Both the position numbers and the translations under genes were made by a program. A stretch of 64,000 bases of DNA from Rotaria socialis (Eukaryota; Rotifera; Eurotatoria; Philodinida; Philodinidae): NCBI GenBank assembly GCA_905331475.1, contig CAJNYU010001441.1, positions 248,001-312,000 on the forward strand, read 5' to 3'. The stretch's first letter is position 1. Each line of letters begins with the position of its first letter. The notes beneath the pieces are model-generated. The model had not been told where the DNA came from. It made no database searches and saw only the letters and a list, made by a program, of their open reading frames with translations. Below are positions 1 to 12,981 of this stretch, piece after piece.

Positions 1-411
1 AGTTAGTAGTTGAAAAACAAATTATTGAACTTTGTACCTACTATTCTATAATGTAGAAAACATCACGTTTTGAGTCGCAGTGTACAGTCGGCATGAAGCA
101 TTAATAAGGATTCATCAAATTTGGAAGTTTTTTCAGTGTGTTCTACAAAACATCCATGATTTTAACTACATAAAAGAACCGACGTCGATTTTTCTTTTAT
201 TAAATCATGTACCTTATCAACTACCGAAATAAAAGTTAAAACTCTCACCTAAATCTAATAAGTGTCAAAGAAACTTAGATTCATTAGCCAAATTCTCGTG
301 TTTCGACAAGAATCAAGAATTTTAAACTATTTCAAGAATTAATTTTTATTCGATTCATTATTAAATACAACAAAAATAAAAATATTTGTAATAACTCTAT
401 TTTTCACTAAG
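1..411. other. Upstream/intron sequence of first gene
   Basis: No convincing coding exon is visible. The sequence ends in a plausible splice acceptor (ttttcactaag, AG-like at 410-411) just before the first open exon, so this stretch may be the 5' UTR and first intron of the coiled-coil gene. Several short ATG reading frames exist but each stops within a few codons, and none could be joined with confidence. Confidence 0.3.
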
Positions 412-1903
412 GATACGGATTTGAATTTTGTTCAACATCAACCATCATCGAATCAAACTAGTTCAGCAAACAAACGAGGCGGTGAATCTGACCAACGATC
501 ATCACATTTCGAAGTTTCGGATTTCGTGATTCCTTCGACAACAACAAATCAAAAATCTCAATCACGACCAACATCAGCTAAATCGAATACAACACGTCAA
601 CAAACGCAATCGGGTATCGACACCGTTGCTAACGCTAATGTTCCACCTACATGCGATCCTTTAACATCAAATAATGGAGCACTTGCTGCTTCACTTCAAC
701 CTCCATCGCCTCCGCCTCGCTCTTCTGCAAAACTTCCTCCAAAACCAAAACCAAGCTCACATACGACAGCAGGAAGTTCTAATAAAAAACAAGCCTTTAA
801 AATTCCATCGCGTTATCGAGAAATTACATCACGTGTTGACAACGGAAGAAATCCTACTGCTACAAGTGACTTAACACGATCTATTGAACGTGCAATTCAA
901 AAAGAACTTCAATCAAAAACGTTACCGCGACCACAAAGTGCTCGTTCACGAAAACAATCAGCAAGTAGTAATAGCAGTGCCGGTCGACGACGTCGATCGT
1001 CCTCAGCTTATGAACATGTTCAACCGCGTGTCAATACGAATCGTTCCATAAATTTCGATGAATTAAACACAAGTCAATTTCGAAACGACTCAAGTCAATC
1101 AATAAAGGATGCTGCTTATCTTGAATGGCTAAAAAATAAAGAAGAAAGACGAAAACTCGAGAAAGAACAAATAAAACTTTGGGAACAAGAAAAAACGAAA
1201 ATTGTTGATAAATCAAGAGTTGAACGCCAAGTTCAACTGAATGCACAAAACTTGGATCGATGGCGTCAAGAGAAAGAAAAGGAAATCATAAAGAGAAAAA
1301 AAGAAGAAATACAATTGAAACGTGAAGAAGAAGAAAAGAAAATACAAGAAGAGAAAAAGATAAAAAATGTAAACTGTTCTTTTACGTATATAATTTATCT
1401 GAAAATATATTTTAGGAGGCTAAAGCTGGTTTTGAAGAATGGAAAATAAAAAAGGACGAAAAATTAACAGTGCAAATCACAGAAAGTCGTAATAAAAAAA
1501 ACGAAATCGAACAACAACAAGAAGGTTTCTTTCGATTTAATTGATCATGCTTTTTGTTGAATAGTTTTATTTATTTACTGTAGAAAAACAAAAGAAAGTT
1601 TTAGAGGCTGAAAAAGCTTATGAAAAATGGATGAATAGAAAAAGTGATCAAGCGAAAAAAAAACATGAAACGAAAAAACATACTCGAGAAAATCAATTTA
1701 AAAAACTTCGTGAGAATGAAGAAACAAAATTTGTTAGTGCACAAGAGGCTTATGAAAAATGGCTTCAAGAAAAAGAAAAATACGAAGTTGACGAGAAACT
1801 AAATACAAAACGACGAAATTCTCTTACAAATCAACCACAAGTGCCATTTTTACCGGGTGGTTCTCAAAAAAATACTGGAAAAATTCGGCATGCTGTTTGG
1901 TAG
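412..1903 (+). CDS. CCDC34/MAP9-like coiled-coil protein (DUF4207 type)
   Basis: The product is probably a cytoskeleton-, cilium- or flagellum-associated coiled-coil protein. Three exons are visible: about 412-1368, 1416-1524 and 1584-1903. The introns (1369-1415 and 1525-1583) keep the frame. The first ~230 residues are low-complexity, rich in S, T, P and Q. From about residue 230 on there is a charged helix rich in E, K and R with repeated aromatic modules (AAYLEWLKNKEE, AGFEEWKIKKDE, KAYEKWMNRKSD, EAYEKWLQEKEK). These spaced Trp-Leu modules are the hallmark of the CCDC34 and MAP9 families (established knowledge). The C-terminus is short and basic. No in-frame ATG lies at the start of the open exon, so the true start is probably in an unresolved upstream exon. 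CCDC34 and MAP9 cannot be separated by eye. Confidence 0.6.
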
Positions 1904-3024
1904 AACAATTTCTCATCATGCGTGTTTTGTTTTTCGCGTGTATTGTATATTCTTCTATTAGATGGGACATACAATAATTAACAGATATTACGTTGAATGA
2001 ATTTCTTTTTCGTCAAATCATAAACATATGTTTTCTCTTTTATTTACTCGAAATACTAATGATTTTTATAGTTACTCTTTGCCATAGAATTTTTTTTTCA
2101 TATGAATTATGAGACATCAATAGCATCACAAACAACAATACTTTGAAATTGTGTCGCAGGTTATCATGTAAGCCCCCTGAAGAAACATTAGTTATTGGTC
2201 GTATTTCTAATATATTGCTACAGTACCATCTTGTATTTATTGCTCCACCTTACAATAAAATAACAGTTCATCTAAACTTTTATTTACAAATACTTAAATA
2301 TACATGATTGACTCGTACTTATGCATAATTTTGTGAAAACAGGAAAGATGGGTAGATTTTCAAACATCGTTGTACCAATACCAATGGAAAATAGGAAATA
2401 CACAATATTTTCCTACGGTACAGATACAATAGATTCTTACAAGCTTCTGTTGAGGAGTTATGATTTACTTATGTCAACAGACTTAGTCAACAATTTTCTT
2501 GACTAAATATAATAAAATCTTGGAAAGCTGTCTGAATTGTATTAATAAGCGCGATGACAGGATAAATCTAGCAGCGACGGTGTCATTTCGTGTTGTCGTA
2601 GTATGTGGTCTAGTTAGTAATATTTATAAAGATCGAAAATAAAATCCAAGAACAGGAATCACAAAATGATATTTGAAGAAAAACATTCTATATTTTTAGA
2701 ATCTTTTTTTTACATTCTTTAAAAATACTCAGCTTCGATTCACAAGAGTATATGTCAAGTCAGTATTTATAATTTTTGGCAAGGGAAACATGACTATTTC
2801 TTTTTACTCATATCAAATGGCTAAGTATTGTAAATATTGAAGCGCATAATCGATCATGAATCACATCATTTTAATTCTACCATACCAAATCATACGTTTA
2901 AACTCTGTATATATACGGATAAGGTAGAATTTAGTATTAAAGAGCGAAAGGAAATTTGTCGTAGTATATTTTCGATGGCATTATAATATACATTTGTTTG
3001 AAGACTTACCTATATGAAATACAT
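1904..3024. other. Intergenic region
   Basis: No gene is recognised. It holds a likely polyadenylation signal for the preceding gene (AATAAA at 2254-2259) and a TATATATA box at 2908-2915, about 110 bp before the next start codon. A 61-codon open frame near 2321-2506 has no family resemblance and is probably chance. Confidence 0.4.
2908..2915 (+). promoter_or_regulatory. Possible TATA box for VWA7-like gene
   Basis: The octamer TATATATA lies about 110 bp upstream of the ATG at 3025. AT-rich DNA gives many such matches by chance, so this rests only on position. Confidence 0.2.
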
Positions 3025-4580
3025 ATGAATAGCTTCAATCTTCTCTGTGTAAACATACATTTCTATGCTGTAGCAGCTTTTATTCCTCATCCAGCAATTC
3101 GATTTGGTGGTCAAGCTGGAGAAAGTGAGTATTATTAGTTAACCGTTGAAAAAAATAGAAATTGTTTTTTATACGTCGATTGTAGGTATAACTCACACTG
3201 ACATGACACAACTTGGTTTTATTCGTAGCCTTGGTCGATTTTTTCTCGGCACTCATCATGGAAATCAAGTTAACGCTGAAATTTTCAACAGTACACATAC
3301 TATCGACGAACTGTACCAATTAGTGCATCTCGATTGGAGTAGTGACCAAGTGAAGCTTTATTCGCATCCATTAAAGAGCATAATTGATCATATTCAAGTA
3401 AGGGATGCTCTGGTTGATCTAAATCCATCGACAAAAGATTTACCATCAGCTCATTTTGATACTGAATCGTTTATTGAGAGCAATCGTCGAATTATGGACT
3501 TGCGAAAAAAAGGTAGTTGTTATGAATTCAACATAATGAATGATTGTTCGTTTTAGTTATCGAAGATGCAACCAATCCGAATAAAGATCTAGATTCAGCA
3601 CGTGAAAAAATTGGAGATCTACTTCATACACTTCAAGATTTTTATTCTCATTCAAATTGGATTGAAATGAGTAAAACAGAAATAAATCATCGTATCGGTA
3701 TGGAAGAAAATATTGGTCAAATTGCTGACATACATCAAGCAACATGTATTAGTGACGGATGTAAAAATATTAAATCAAAATGTGTAAGATAAATATTAAT
3801 TAGCAAACAGACAGATAAATATGAAAGAATATTCTTCATTGTTCAGAGTATTTTACAAAAATTAATTCTCAAAAATTGTCCTATGGAATATTATGATTGT
3901 AAAAATAATATTCGAGATGAAATTAATAAACAAGACATATTGACTAATGGTTATATGTCAAATCAGTTGCATGAAAAAGAAGAACCATTATTAAAACCTA
4001 CCAACATAGAAAAGTGTTCACATGGTTCTGTAATGGATAAAACAGCGCATCAATCACCTTTTGGTGGTATCAATAAAGATACCATGACACCGGTGTATTC
4101 TCCTCACTATCATTTGCAGTAAGTATTTCACTTGATGAATTTTATTTTTTTGAAAAATAAAAATTCACTTATGCTAGCTTTGAAGCAGCTAAATTGGCAA
4201 TACAAACTACTGAACAATTCTTCAATGATTTGTGTAAAGATATAGGCAATGAAAATTTTGATCGTCTATTTGCTATAAATCTAACTGAAAAACACGTTGA
4301 AATGGCAGTGACTGCCATTGAAAACAATGAAAAGTTTCATTTTCTAACAGCAACACTTTCGATTGGTTTAAGCAGCGGTGATATTAATTTTCAAAAGAGA
4401 ATAAAACAACGTCTGCAAGAAATTCTTTCAATTGTTTTTGATAACAAGGATCCCGATGTACCAACATATACTCTCAATGACATTGGCGTCGATAGAAATG
4501 CGATGAACATACATTCAGGTTCATTATTGATTGACAGTTCTAAAACTATTAAAAGTAGACGACTTTCCCAACGTCGATAG
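3025..4580 (+). CDS. VWA7-like protein lacking the von Willebrand A domain
   Basis: Five exons join in frame: 3025-3124, 3186-3512, 3557-3783, 3847-4118 and 4178-4580, giving about 442 residues. The start shows a short hydrophobic stretch (MNSFNLLCVNIHFYAVAAF) that could be a signal peptide. The body matches the N-terminal domain of VWA7, related to fungal Het-C: ITHTDMT near the start, then LHTLQDFYSHSNWIEM, KCSHG, GGINKDT, SPHYHLH and EAAKLAIQ, in the same order as in vertebrate VWA7. In VWA7 the vWA domain (DTTGSM) follows soon after. Here the chain instead continues about 100 residues without a MIDAS motif and stops, so it is roughly half the length of human VWA7. An upstream exon feeding the acceptor-like ctgtag at about 3067-3072 cannot be excluded. 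The family is probably secreted or ER-routed; its function is not established. Confidence 0.75.
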
Positions 4581-6201
4581 AAATGGATTCGTGTATAACA
4601 TTCAGTTATTTTTTGCTTTGTTTTATTACTTCATGTTCTCATTGAATCCTTCTCCTTTTTTTCTATAGAAAATAGAAAAGTCATTTCTATTGCTACCAAA
4701 CTAATCACTTAGTTTAACAATGTAAGTTGGAAGAAATGAAACCATAAATATGAGCTTTTGAAGTATTTTTTGTACAAAATCTAGAGTACAAAAATTATTG
4801 TTTCTTTTGAATTAATTTTCATCAAAAGAATTTAGCGGCCATTTTCAACACGATCGAGTATTGCAAAACTCACTCAATGTTGCTCTGATTTGTTAAAGAT
4901 TAGAATTATTTAAATCTTAACAGTTTGAAACAAATAAAAATATTTATTTAGCCATCAGCTACTAATCGATGTCTGATGATGAATCAGTGAAATAGCCTTT
5001 ATTTCTTTTGCATAGGATTCTATTGTAGGTATTGATTTAGGAACATATTGACATATGCAACCAAATAAAAACTGCCGGTGGGATCAAGGTTTACTTTGAA
5101 ACTATACTCAGCCATTGGCTATACCAATCTATATATTGAATTTCATTTGATACGTGGTATCTCCTAAATACACTATAATACTAATTGCACACAATTTTTT
5201 ATTCATATTTAAATGATCCAATTAAAATCAGTAGAAAAGATAATTTTGCATAAATCAATTAGTACACTTCTCCGCATCGGATGAATAAATACTTGCTTCT
5301 ATCTATCACTAGCCCAAATTCACACGAGCATTTTTATCGATGAAGATTTAAATGTTACTGAAGGGATTCGTTCATTATTGATGTATGAAATAATAAGAAA
5401 AGAACAATGATAGAAGAACTACTTCACAGCGAGCAGAAGGCATATATCAGAGGTTGGTAATGCTACTCCAGCTCTTTGTGTGGCTTTATTGAGTGTGGGA
5501 TATAATTGTATATATATATATACAATTATATCATTTGAAACTGGTGTCATCAACTAAACAAGAAAGATTTCGACCAATATACTTCATTATTGAGGGAGTT
5601 TCACCTTTCAAGGTCATTAGAAAAGCTTGTTGGTGAAAATTATTTACAAAATAAATTTTTCTTTGCTTTTACAATAGTAGATATGCATCAGATTTTTCTA
5701 ACAAGAAGTTTATTAAGAGATTAGTATTCCTTTTTATTTTGCAAATAAGAGGTTGCCTTTGCAACAGGAAAATATCGCACATCTAGACACATACAACCTT
5801 TGTTGAGAAACAGATAATACGAAATGAATGATGGGAAAATTTACTAATCAAAATATTATCAAACAAAAATTGTCAATAAATATTATATACACTAACGTAA
5901 GACAAAAGTTATAAAAAGTCAAGACTTTAATCTTTTAAATGACTCAACACAAATAGCTGAATCAAGGTTATCTCATTTTTTGAGCTCAAGCTATGACTTG
6001 AGCTAGTCCAACTCTGAATTGGATAGTGTAGATGCGAAGGTAATTTCATCTTGTTTCGTTTTTATTGATAAACATTCATTTTCATCGTTTATCTAGCGAG
6101 TTTTAGTGCACATAAAAAAGTAAATTAATGAATTATCATAAAATCACAATTATAAATATATACAATCTCAAAAAATAAATAAGAACAACTATTTTTTTGC
6201 T
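4581..6201. other. Intergenic region between convergent genes
   Basis: This 1.6-kb stretch separates the 3' ends of the VWA7-like gene (+) and HELQ (-). I see no coding exon. It contains a perfect 34-bp AT palindrome (5499-5532). A TTTATT at 6061-6066 is an AATAAA on the minus strand about 136 nt past the HELQ stop. Confidence 0.5.
5499..5532. repeat. Perfect 34-bp AT palindrome
   Basis: The sequence reads gatataattgta, ten alternating T/A, then tacaattatatc, and is identical to its reverse complement over all 34 bases. It can form a cruciform or a transcript hairpin. No terminal repeats or duplication mark it as a transposon. Confidence 0.7.
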
Positions 6202-9200
6202 TATTCAATATTTTCGACTAATGCTGCTGCTTGATCTCTTAAATCTTCAGCTTGTTCGCAAAGTAGACGCTACAAAGAGAAACTCAAAGTATTCATAAAT
6301 GAAATAAATTCAATTACTTTTGAATGCTTAACAAGAATTTGTGCTGTTCGTAGTGGTAAATTAAGTACGACTTTCATAAGATCATCCGGTTGAGCTTTAG
6401 CTAAACTTCGAAGTGTATGATAACCTGCACGAATTAGTTGTAAAGCACGACCCTAGAAATTCTTGTGACTACTTTAAATAAATTAAATAATAAAACAAAA
6501 CAAGTTTTTTTACTCTTTTTATTCCTGGTATTTCCATTAAGGGAAGAATTTCTAATGATGTACAAAATGTTAAACGTTGAATAAAAATTGGTACTTCAAA
6601 TTTAAGAAAACTAGAATTGAGATTATTATAATATTTTAAATGGCTTACATAATTGTTGATAAGGCCAAAATTCATCATAAGACTATCGAAAAAGAAAAAG
6701 GAAAAGAAAATCACGAAAATCCGCATAGAATTATACAGAACTGACTTTACTAAAATAAAATATTGAGGTAGCAAAAGATGCAACTTGCGAAAAAAGATTT
6801 TGAATACCACCGCGTGGTTGATCCCAAAATTTTGCAACATCATAAAAGCTTTTATTTTTGAATAGATCATAAAGCATCACAGCAACATAAAAGCGAAGCA
6901 TGGTTTCTTTGCTAACTTTCTATAAAAAAATCAATATTTATTTAATTACAAAAAATCTTCTATATTAGTACCTGTTGTGCTGGTAAACCAACAGCTTTTT
7001 TGTGCAAGAATGTGTCATCGATATCCATCAATTTGAACACGAGTTTTTCTTCAATTTTCATTTCTTGCATCTAAATAATAAAAAAACTAAATAGATAAAA
7101 TTCATTTAAAAAAAATCATAACTGTTAATGAGTCAACTAATATTGTCAGTGATCGGCATAGAAATGTTTGTCTTTTGAAATTTCGAATGATATTTTGATC
7201 GTAGAAATATACCTTCATCATAATTTCAAATTATGAAATGACGAAAACTTGTTTATTATAATCTGAATATCTTTACTGATTTTAGAATGATTCGAATCAT
7301 GAGTTGACTACATTTATGAAAAAGACATTTATTCTTTTTAAAATAATGTATATAGATTCATTCCCCTCAGATTTCCGTGACTTTTACAGTTATGTGTAGA
7401 TACAATTTTTATTCATTCAATGATATAAATAAAGAAATAATAAGTAAATTTTCCTATTCTGTAGGATTGCCGAGGCAATGAAAACATTCACGACTACTCA
7501 AACGAGATCATCAAAAAAAAATAACATCATTCTAATTTTAATTACTAAATTGTTTCATGAATGTCTTCTCTGAATTCAATATCGGAGTTGAAGGATAAAA
7601 TTCTTGCATTCCAAATAAATAAATTTATAGTCTAGGTTTTCTTCCATAAACGTGTTTCAACGCCTTACTCGATCAACAAGCTGACGAAAGCCAATCGTCA
7701 TATTAGGTAGATCAAATGGTATAGTAATATAAAGTAAATGCAAAGGATTTTCTAAATTCATATCAATCAAACTTGTTGCCAAATGATTGTATACTGATGT
7801 AGCCAGCCCTAAGTCCACACTACCTAAGGATTGAAAAGCAAAATATTCAATTCTAATCTCATATTTTCAAATAAATGAAATATATTTTTTTCTATCAACC
7901 TTCGACAGTTGCTTTGCCTAGTTTTGTTGTTTCATAAACTAGTTTTTTAACTTTTTCGACATGGTTATCATCACTTATTTGTTCTATTTCTTTGACGCGT
8001 ATAATGTTTGCATCGATAAGATATTGTAAACATTCATCAAGTAAACTTTCAAGATTAACATGAAGACGATCAGCTTGTAAAGCAAGAAGAGTTTTTTGTA
8101 AAAGATTCAACAATGATTCATACGTCGAACATATCTAATCATTGACAGAATAATCTATGGAGATTATTGACAAAAATAACAACTTATTTATTTACTCGAA
8201 GACTAATTGCATTTAATAGAAGTTGTTTGATTGCATAACTATTGTTTGTCGCTAAATGACTGTCACAGCCGGTATTATTCTCGGCCATAGTAAATAACAT
8301 TTCTCGCAGCTGAAACAGTACAAAATGAAAGAAATCTTTTTGAAATTATCAAGCAAAAATCTACTTGTTTCATATCTCTTTCATGAGCAATCACAAAACA
8401 TTCGCCAGTTTGAGATTGGCCTGTTCTACCAGCACGACCTTTATGGATATCAAGTAACCATAGGGATAGATTCTTACTATTAAAAAAAACAGTACCTACC
8501 GCTCATTTGTTTGTATTGTGCAAAAGTTAAAAATTGACTACCGACATAAGGTGATCGAAGAATAACTCTAAAAATTTGAATATTAGAGTATATAGTATAC
8601 TTGAAGTTATCCATATGTGACGTTATTTAAAACAGCTACACCTTTGTATTCACTATGTCTCTAACTGGAATCAACTAGTGAGACGATAGCCTATTTCGTT
8701 ACCGGTTGAGAGTATAGCTTGTTTTGATCAATAATTACAAAATGAATTTGAAAATTTCATGAAAAAAACTTCAAATTTTCAAAACTTTATTATACAAGAC
8801 CAATCACGAACATGTGCTCAAACTGTCTCCCCTGTTTTCAATCGACTTTATTAATGAGGATTTGTTCATCAAATTTCTCTACCTTTTTGCTGGTAAATTG
8901 ACACCAGTTGAAAGTGTTGATGTACATGTTAAACATGTTAAAATGCCATCTAGAAATGCTTCTTCAATCAGTTGACGTTCTAATAAAAACATGATTAACA
9001 AAACAAAGATACGTGGATTGCTTGACTTTTACCGTCGCCTGTTAAACCACTGTGATGGTAAGCAACTCCATAGGGTATTGCTGCTTTAAGTGTATCACAT
9101 AGATCACCTTCATTTACTTCTACTAATGTTTCAAGTAAAATAGAACGTTTTTCACGATTATCTTCAAGTAATTTTCTATAAATAATTTAAAAGAATTTTT

Positions 9201-11896
9201 CAAATTCATTGAACAGCACAATAATTACTCAGGCATAAAACTAATGATTAATCGTGCAACATTTTCACAATTGATCTTGGATGGGCAGAAAACTAGACAT
9301 GAATCATTTGGAATAACTTCAGAAACTTAACAAAGTTCAAATAAATCAATGTATGAGAGAAATCAATCAACTTTATCAATTTACTCAAACCAACAACTCG
9401 ATCCGGATCATTTAACAAATTTTGTTTTGTGTACTTAAAATAAAAATATGTTTCTTTGTTCAGAGGAAAACCGTTTAACAAACTTTGAAATCCAATCGTC
9501 TATGTTCAATTAATTCATCGTTGTGATTTGCCTTATTTCGATCAATTTTATACACAATATCATTTACTTTGACATATTCTTCAAGCTCTACCTACATTTC
9601 AAAATAAAAAATGTCATGACAATTTATTTTATATTAGCATTTCTACTGGTCGAAAACGTTCTTCATAGAATTGTGCATCAAGAAATTTGAGTAAATCGTC
9701 AATGTTAGCTAATGTTGCTGACATGCCAACAATTTGAGGTTGAGCTAGGCGAATCCATCAAAATAATCGAGTCATTTTATTTTATTATATGTGTAGCTTA
9801 CGTTTTAATAGTCGTATTTTAGTAAGAAGACTTTCAAGTATAGCTCCTCTTTGTCCTTCACCAATCATGTGCAACTATAAAGAGAAATAATGTTTTAAAA
9901 AAACACTTTCATTTTTTCATTTATAACTAGAAAATGACTCGAGTTAAACAATTAGAGGTACCATTTTCCTATTCATTTATTTTAAATTTAACTCCTAAAT
10001 AGTCTCTTGTTATTTCAAGAATATATTAAAATTGTTAGTCCTTGATATTGTCTCGCTGTTAAAACAATCGATAATCGAAAATTGTCATTTTTTTTGTGTT
10101 GATAGATTTTTAATATAAACTAATCTCACGATAAAAGTCATCGTTTTAACTAAAATGTTAATCTATACTCAAAAGTCGTAAGATCTACTTATAACTTTTA
10201 GATTGGTGGTCGTTTGTTGTAATTACTTTTCCTCGTAATACTCTTTCTTACATTAAAAAATTGCGTGAGATTCTTCCAAATATGTAAAATTAAATTAAAA
10301 AATATCAATTCATATCCAAAACTTTGTTTTCTTATTTGGTAAATAACTTCAGAAACTTGATATTGATCAGATAATCAATCAATCACTTCATATGATCGTT
10401 ATGTAAGGTTCAATGAGATGAAGCGTAACAAATTTTTTCGATTTTCGAAATCAAATTTTGTTATTAAACTTAACGTCTAATTACTAGTTTTGACAGTCTA
10501 CAATTATTACTATCTAGTAGATTCGAATCCATATCGAATAGAGATATACATGGTTGATCGATCTTACATTGTAGACTAGGATGAAAGTTAGAAAAACTTT
10601 CTCATTCAGACTATGGCTACCAAAACAATTTTACCCTGTACATCTTTATTATGAATGAATAGTTTTTCTGATCTAAAAGACGTGCCTATCTCTCTGTGCG
10701 TATTTTACAGATCTCAATTCTTAACTTGAAAGAGTCATACTAATGTAGTAATTGTGAAAAGTAAGCAAGACATTTTCTTTGTTGTTTGTTCTTTTTTTTT
10801 CAAAATCTAAAACAGTATACCTCATCGACAACCACAATGCCTATTTCAGCCATCCGATTATTTTCAATCAAACTATTAATTAATGAATTGGCTTTTTCGA
10901 TTGTACACACGTACAGTGATCGTTTCATTCGACGTTTTATAGGTGGATAACGCCCTTTACTGGCTGCATATTCTTCAAGATGAAAGTCTAGCAGAAATAC
11001 ATGTTCATGCATACAATAAAGTAAATTTTCTTTATATACCAAGTTCATCGGCAAATGGTTGAAGACTTCGTACCTAAATAGCATAGTAAAAGTTATGCGT
11101 GATGGTATTAAAAACAAATCAAGATTTACTTTCTCTTGAACAACTGCAACGAATGGTAAAATAAAAATAGCATCAAGACGTCGATGAAGTAAACAATTTA
11201 GCATCATAATCTCAGCAACTAATGTCTATAGTAAAAAAAGAAATCACCTACATTGTAGAACAAAAAATTGAATATTTTAACGAACTTTGCCACCACTGGT
11301 TGGAAGAGTATATATTAGATTTTGATTTTTTCGACGAGCTGGTAAATCGAGGCATTTTTTCTGCCAATCTGTATGGATAGATACAAAATTGATTACCGAT
11401 ACAAAAATCTAATAAATTTCAAACTAACTCACTATGAAAAGATTGAATATTTCGATATTTTTCAAGAAGATCAGCAACACGAGTCAGTAAAGTTGGAAAT
11501 TGTGATCGCGGTTCCCATTCTTCACACTAAAATATTTCCACAAAAATCAACGGCATGTCTTATAATTAATAACAAACATATTTTTCAAAACTTAAACAAT
11601 CGAATAATAGTTTTTTATGATCATTATTAACTTACAAGCATTTGAAGTGCTGATTCATCAAGTGTACTGATTTCATCATATTCATCGACAATTGATCTAT
11701 TAGATACATCGGATAAACAAGCTTTCTTGATTTTCGAACTGTCGAGTGGATTACATGTCGATGTACGTTTCCGATTTGATAGAGATAAGGATTCATTTAC
11801 ACTTGGTGTATTATTTTCATTTGTTTTTTGACTCGTGCGTGGTGTACAAAAGGATGAGCAAAGCTCATCGATAAGATCAAGATCGCAATCATCCAT
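6202..11896 (-). CDS. HELQ: HELQ, Mus308-type 3'-5' DNA helicase
   Basis: HELQ is a superfamily 2 Ski2-like helicase that acts in the nucleus at stalled forks and in double-strand-break repair with RAD51 paralogues (established knowledge). First exons: 11636-11896, 11433-11526, 11286-11368, 11130-11225, 11040-11073, 10821-10987 and 9802-9874; many short exons follow to the stop at 6202. Motifs in order: LPTSGGKT (Walker A, split by an intron after GGK), [27 protein letters not shown] then [10 protein letters not shown] (DExH), QIVGMSATL (motif III), [41 protein letters not shown] (motif VI). The C-terminal LPLMEIPGI and helix-hairpin-helix region follow human HELQ to the end. The N-terminus is short and acidic ([16 protein letters not shown]). 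All checked splice phases agree and no break is seen. Introns near 7068-7660 and 9875-10820 are unusually long. Confidence 0.93.
9875..10820 (-). other. Long HELQ intron (946 bp)
   Basis: This intron separates the exon ending in the DExH residues VVVDE from the one starting LHMIGEG. Donor GTATAC (10820 downward) and acceptor TATAG are clear. It is far longer than the ~60-bp neighbours. I see no coding remnant, inverted repeat or RNA gene in it. Confidence 0.75.
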
Positions 11897-12981
11897 GATA
11901 ATATATAACTGCAGCAGAACCGATGATCTAAAAATATATTGATATATACATACAAAAACCTATCTATTTTGTGTATTATGAATTTGTATTTATATATACA
12001 TGATCAGTTATGATAAGGATAGAATTCTGTCAAGATAAGGTATGATAAGAGTCAGAAAAGTTTCCTTAGTTAAACTACAGAAAAATGAATCCTGTGCGAT
12101 CTTTATTAAAGAATTGTAAATATTGTTTGAAACCTCTTTTTGTTTTATATTAAAGGCATACCCGACATAGGAAAATATTGTGTGTTTTTCATCAATGAAA
12201 ATAGGAAATCTATAGTATGAAACGAATTTTTTGCGTTGAGCAAACAGATTCCTACGATTAATAGACTATGTGATATCATCATGAAATTTGAATAATTCAA
12301 AATAGTGCGATTTCTAAAATGTGCATTCTTCTTACCAATTTATTTACTATAAACGTAATTGTTACTACTAGAAGAACAAAGAAAACATCAGAAAAATCCA
12401 AATTTTCACTTTTCCGTACTGTACCAAATATTTATTGAAAATGTAATACATGTTACTGAATAAAGAATAGAGGGCGTAAAACTTGTAGTGAAAAATACAA
12501 AAGCATAATTAAATAAAGAGGTATGTCAACGTTTTACATACTATATTGTATAATATTTCGTAATGAAAAATGTTATTTTCTAATAGGATTTGTAATTCTT
12601 TCATATAAATTTAATGCAACTTTATTTGAGAATGAATCATTTCCTTCAATGCTAAATGCCAATTATGAATATCTACTAAATTTATTATGGTTATAATCGT
12701 TTGAAGAAACAAAGATACTTTTGAAAAAAACTCGACTGACAATCTTAAAAAGCATTTTTTCAGACGAATTGATGTGTTCGATAAAGAGACAAGTCAATAT
12801 TTAGTAAAGAAAAACATGAGATATGCATCCCATGTATAGTTAAGAGCAAAAAAGGAAAAAGTGAAACAAGAGCACGATGGCATATCAAAAGTAAAAGATA
12901 ACGAGTGATATCATTAAACAAGACTTGTGGTCACACCATCAATATCTATGTTTTAGATTTATTATTCATTGTCTAATAGTT
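11897..12981. other. Divergent intergenic region, HELQ/sigma receptor
   Basis: HELQ starts leftward and the sigma-receptor gene starts rightward, so both promoters should lie in this ~1.1 kb. It is AT-rich with no distinct motif I can defend and no recognisable coding sequence. Confidence 0.4.

Noticed and set aside
2321-2506. 61-codon open frame downstream of the coiled-coil gene
   Set aside because: No family resemblance, no splice context, and it lies in a 3'-flanking AT-rich region.
10501-10560. tRNA B-box-like motif (gattcgaatcc)
   Set aside because: No A box, acceptor stem or cloverleaf could be built around it; it lies in a HELQ intron.
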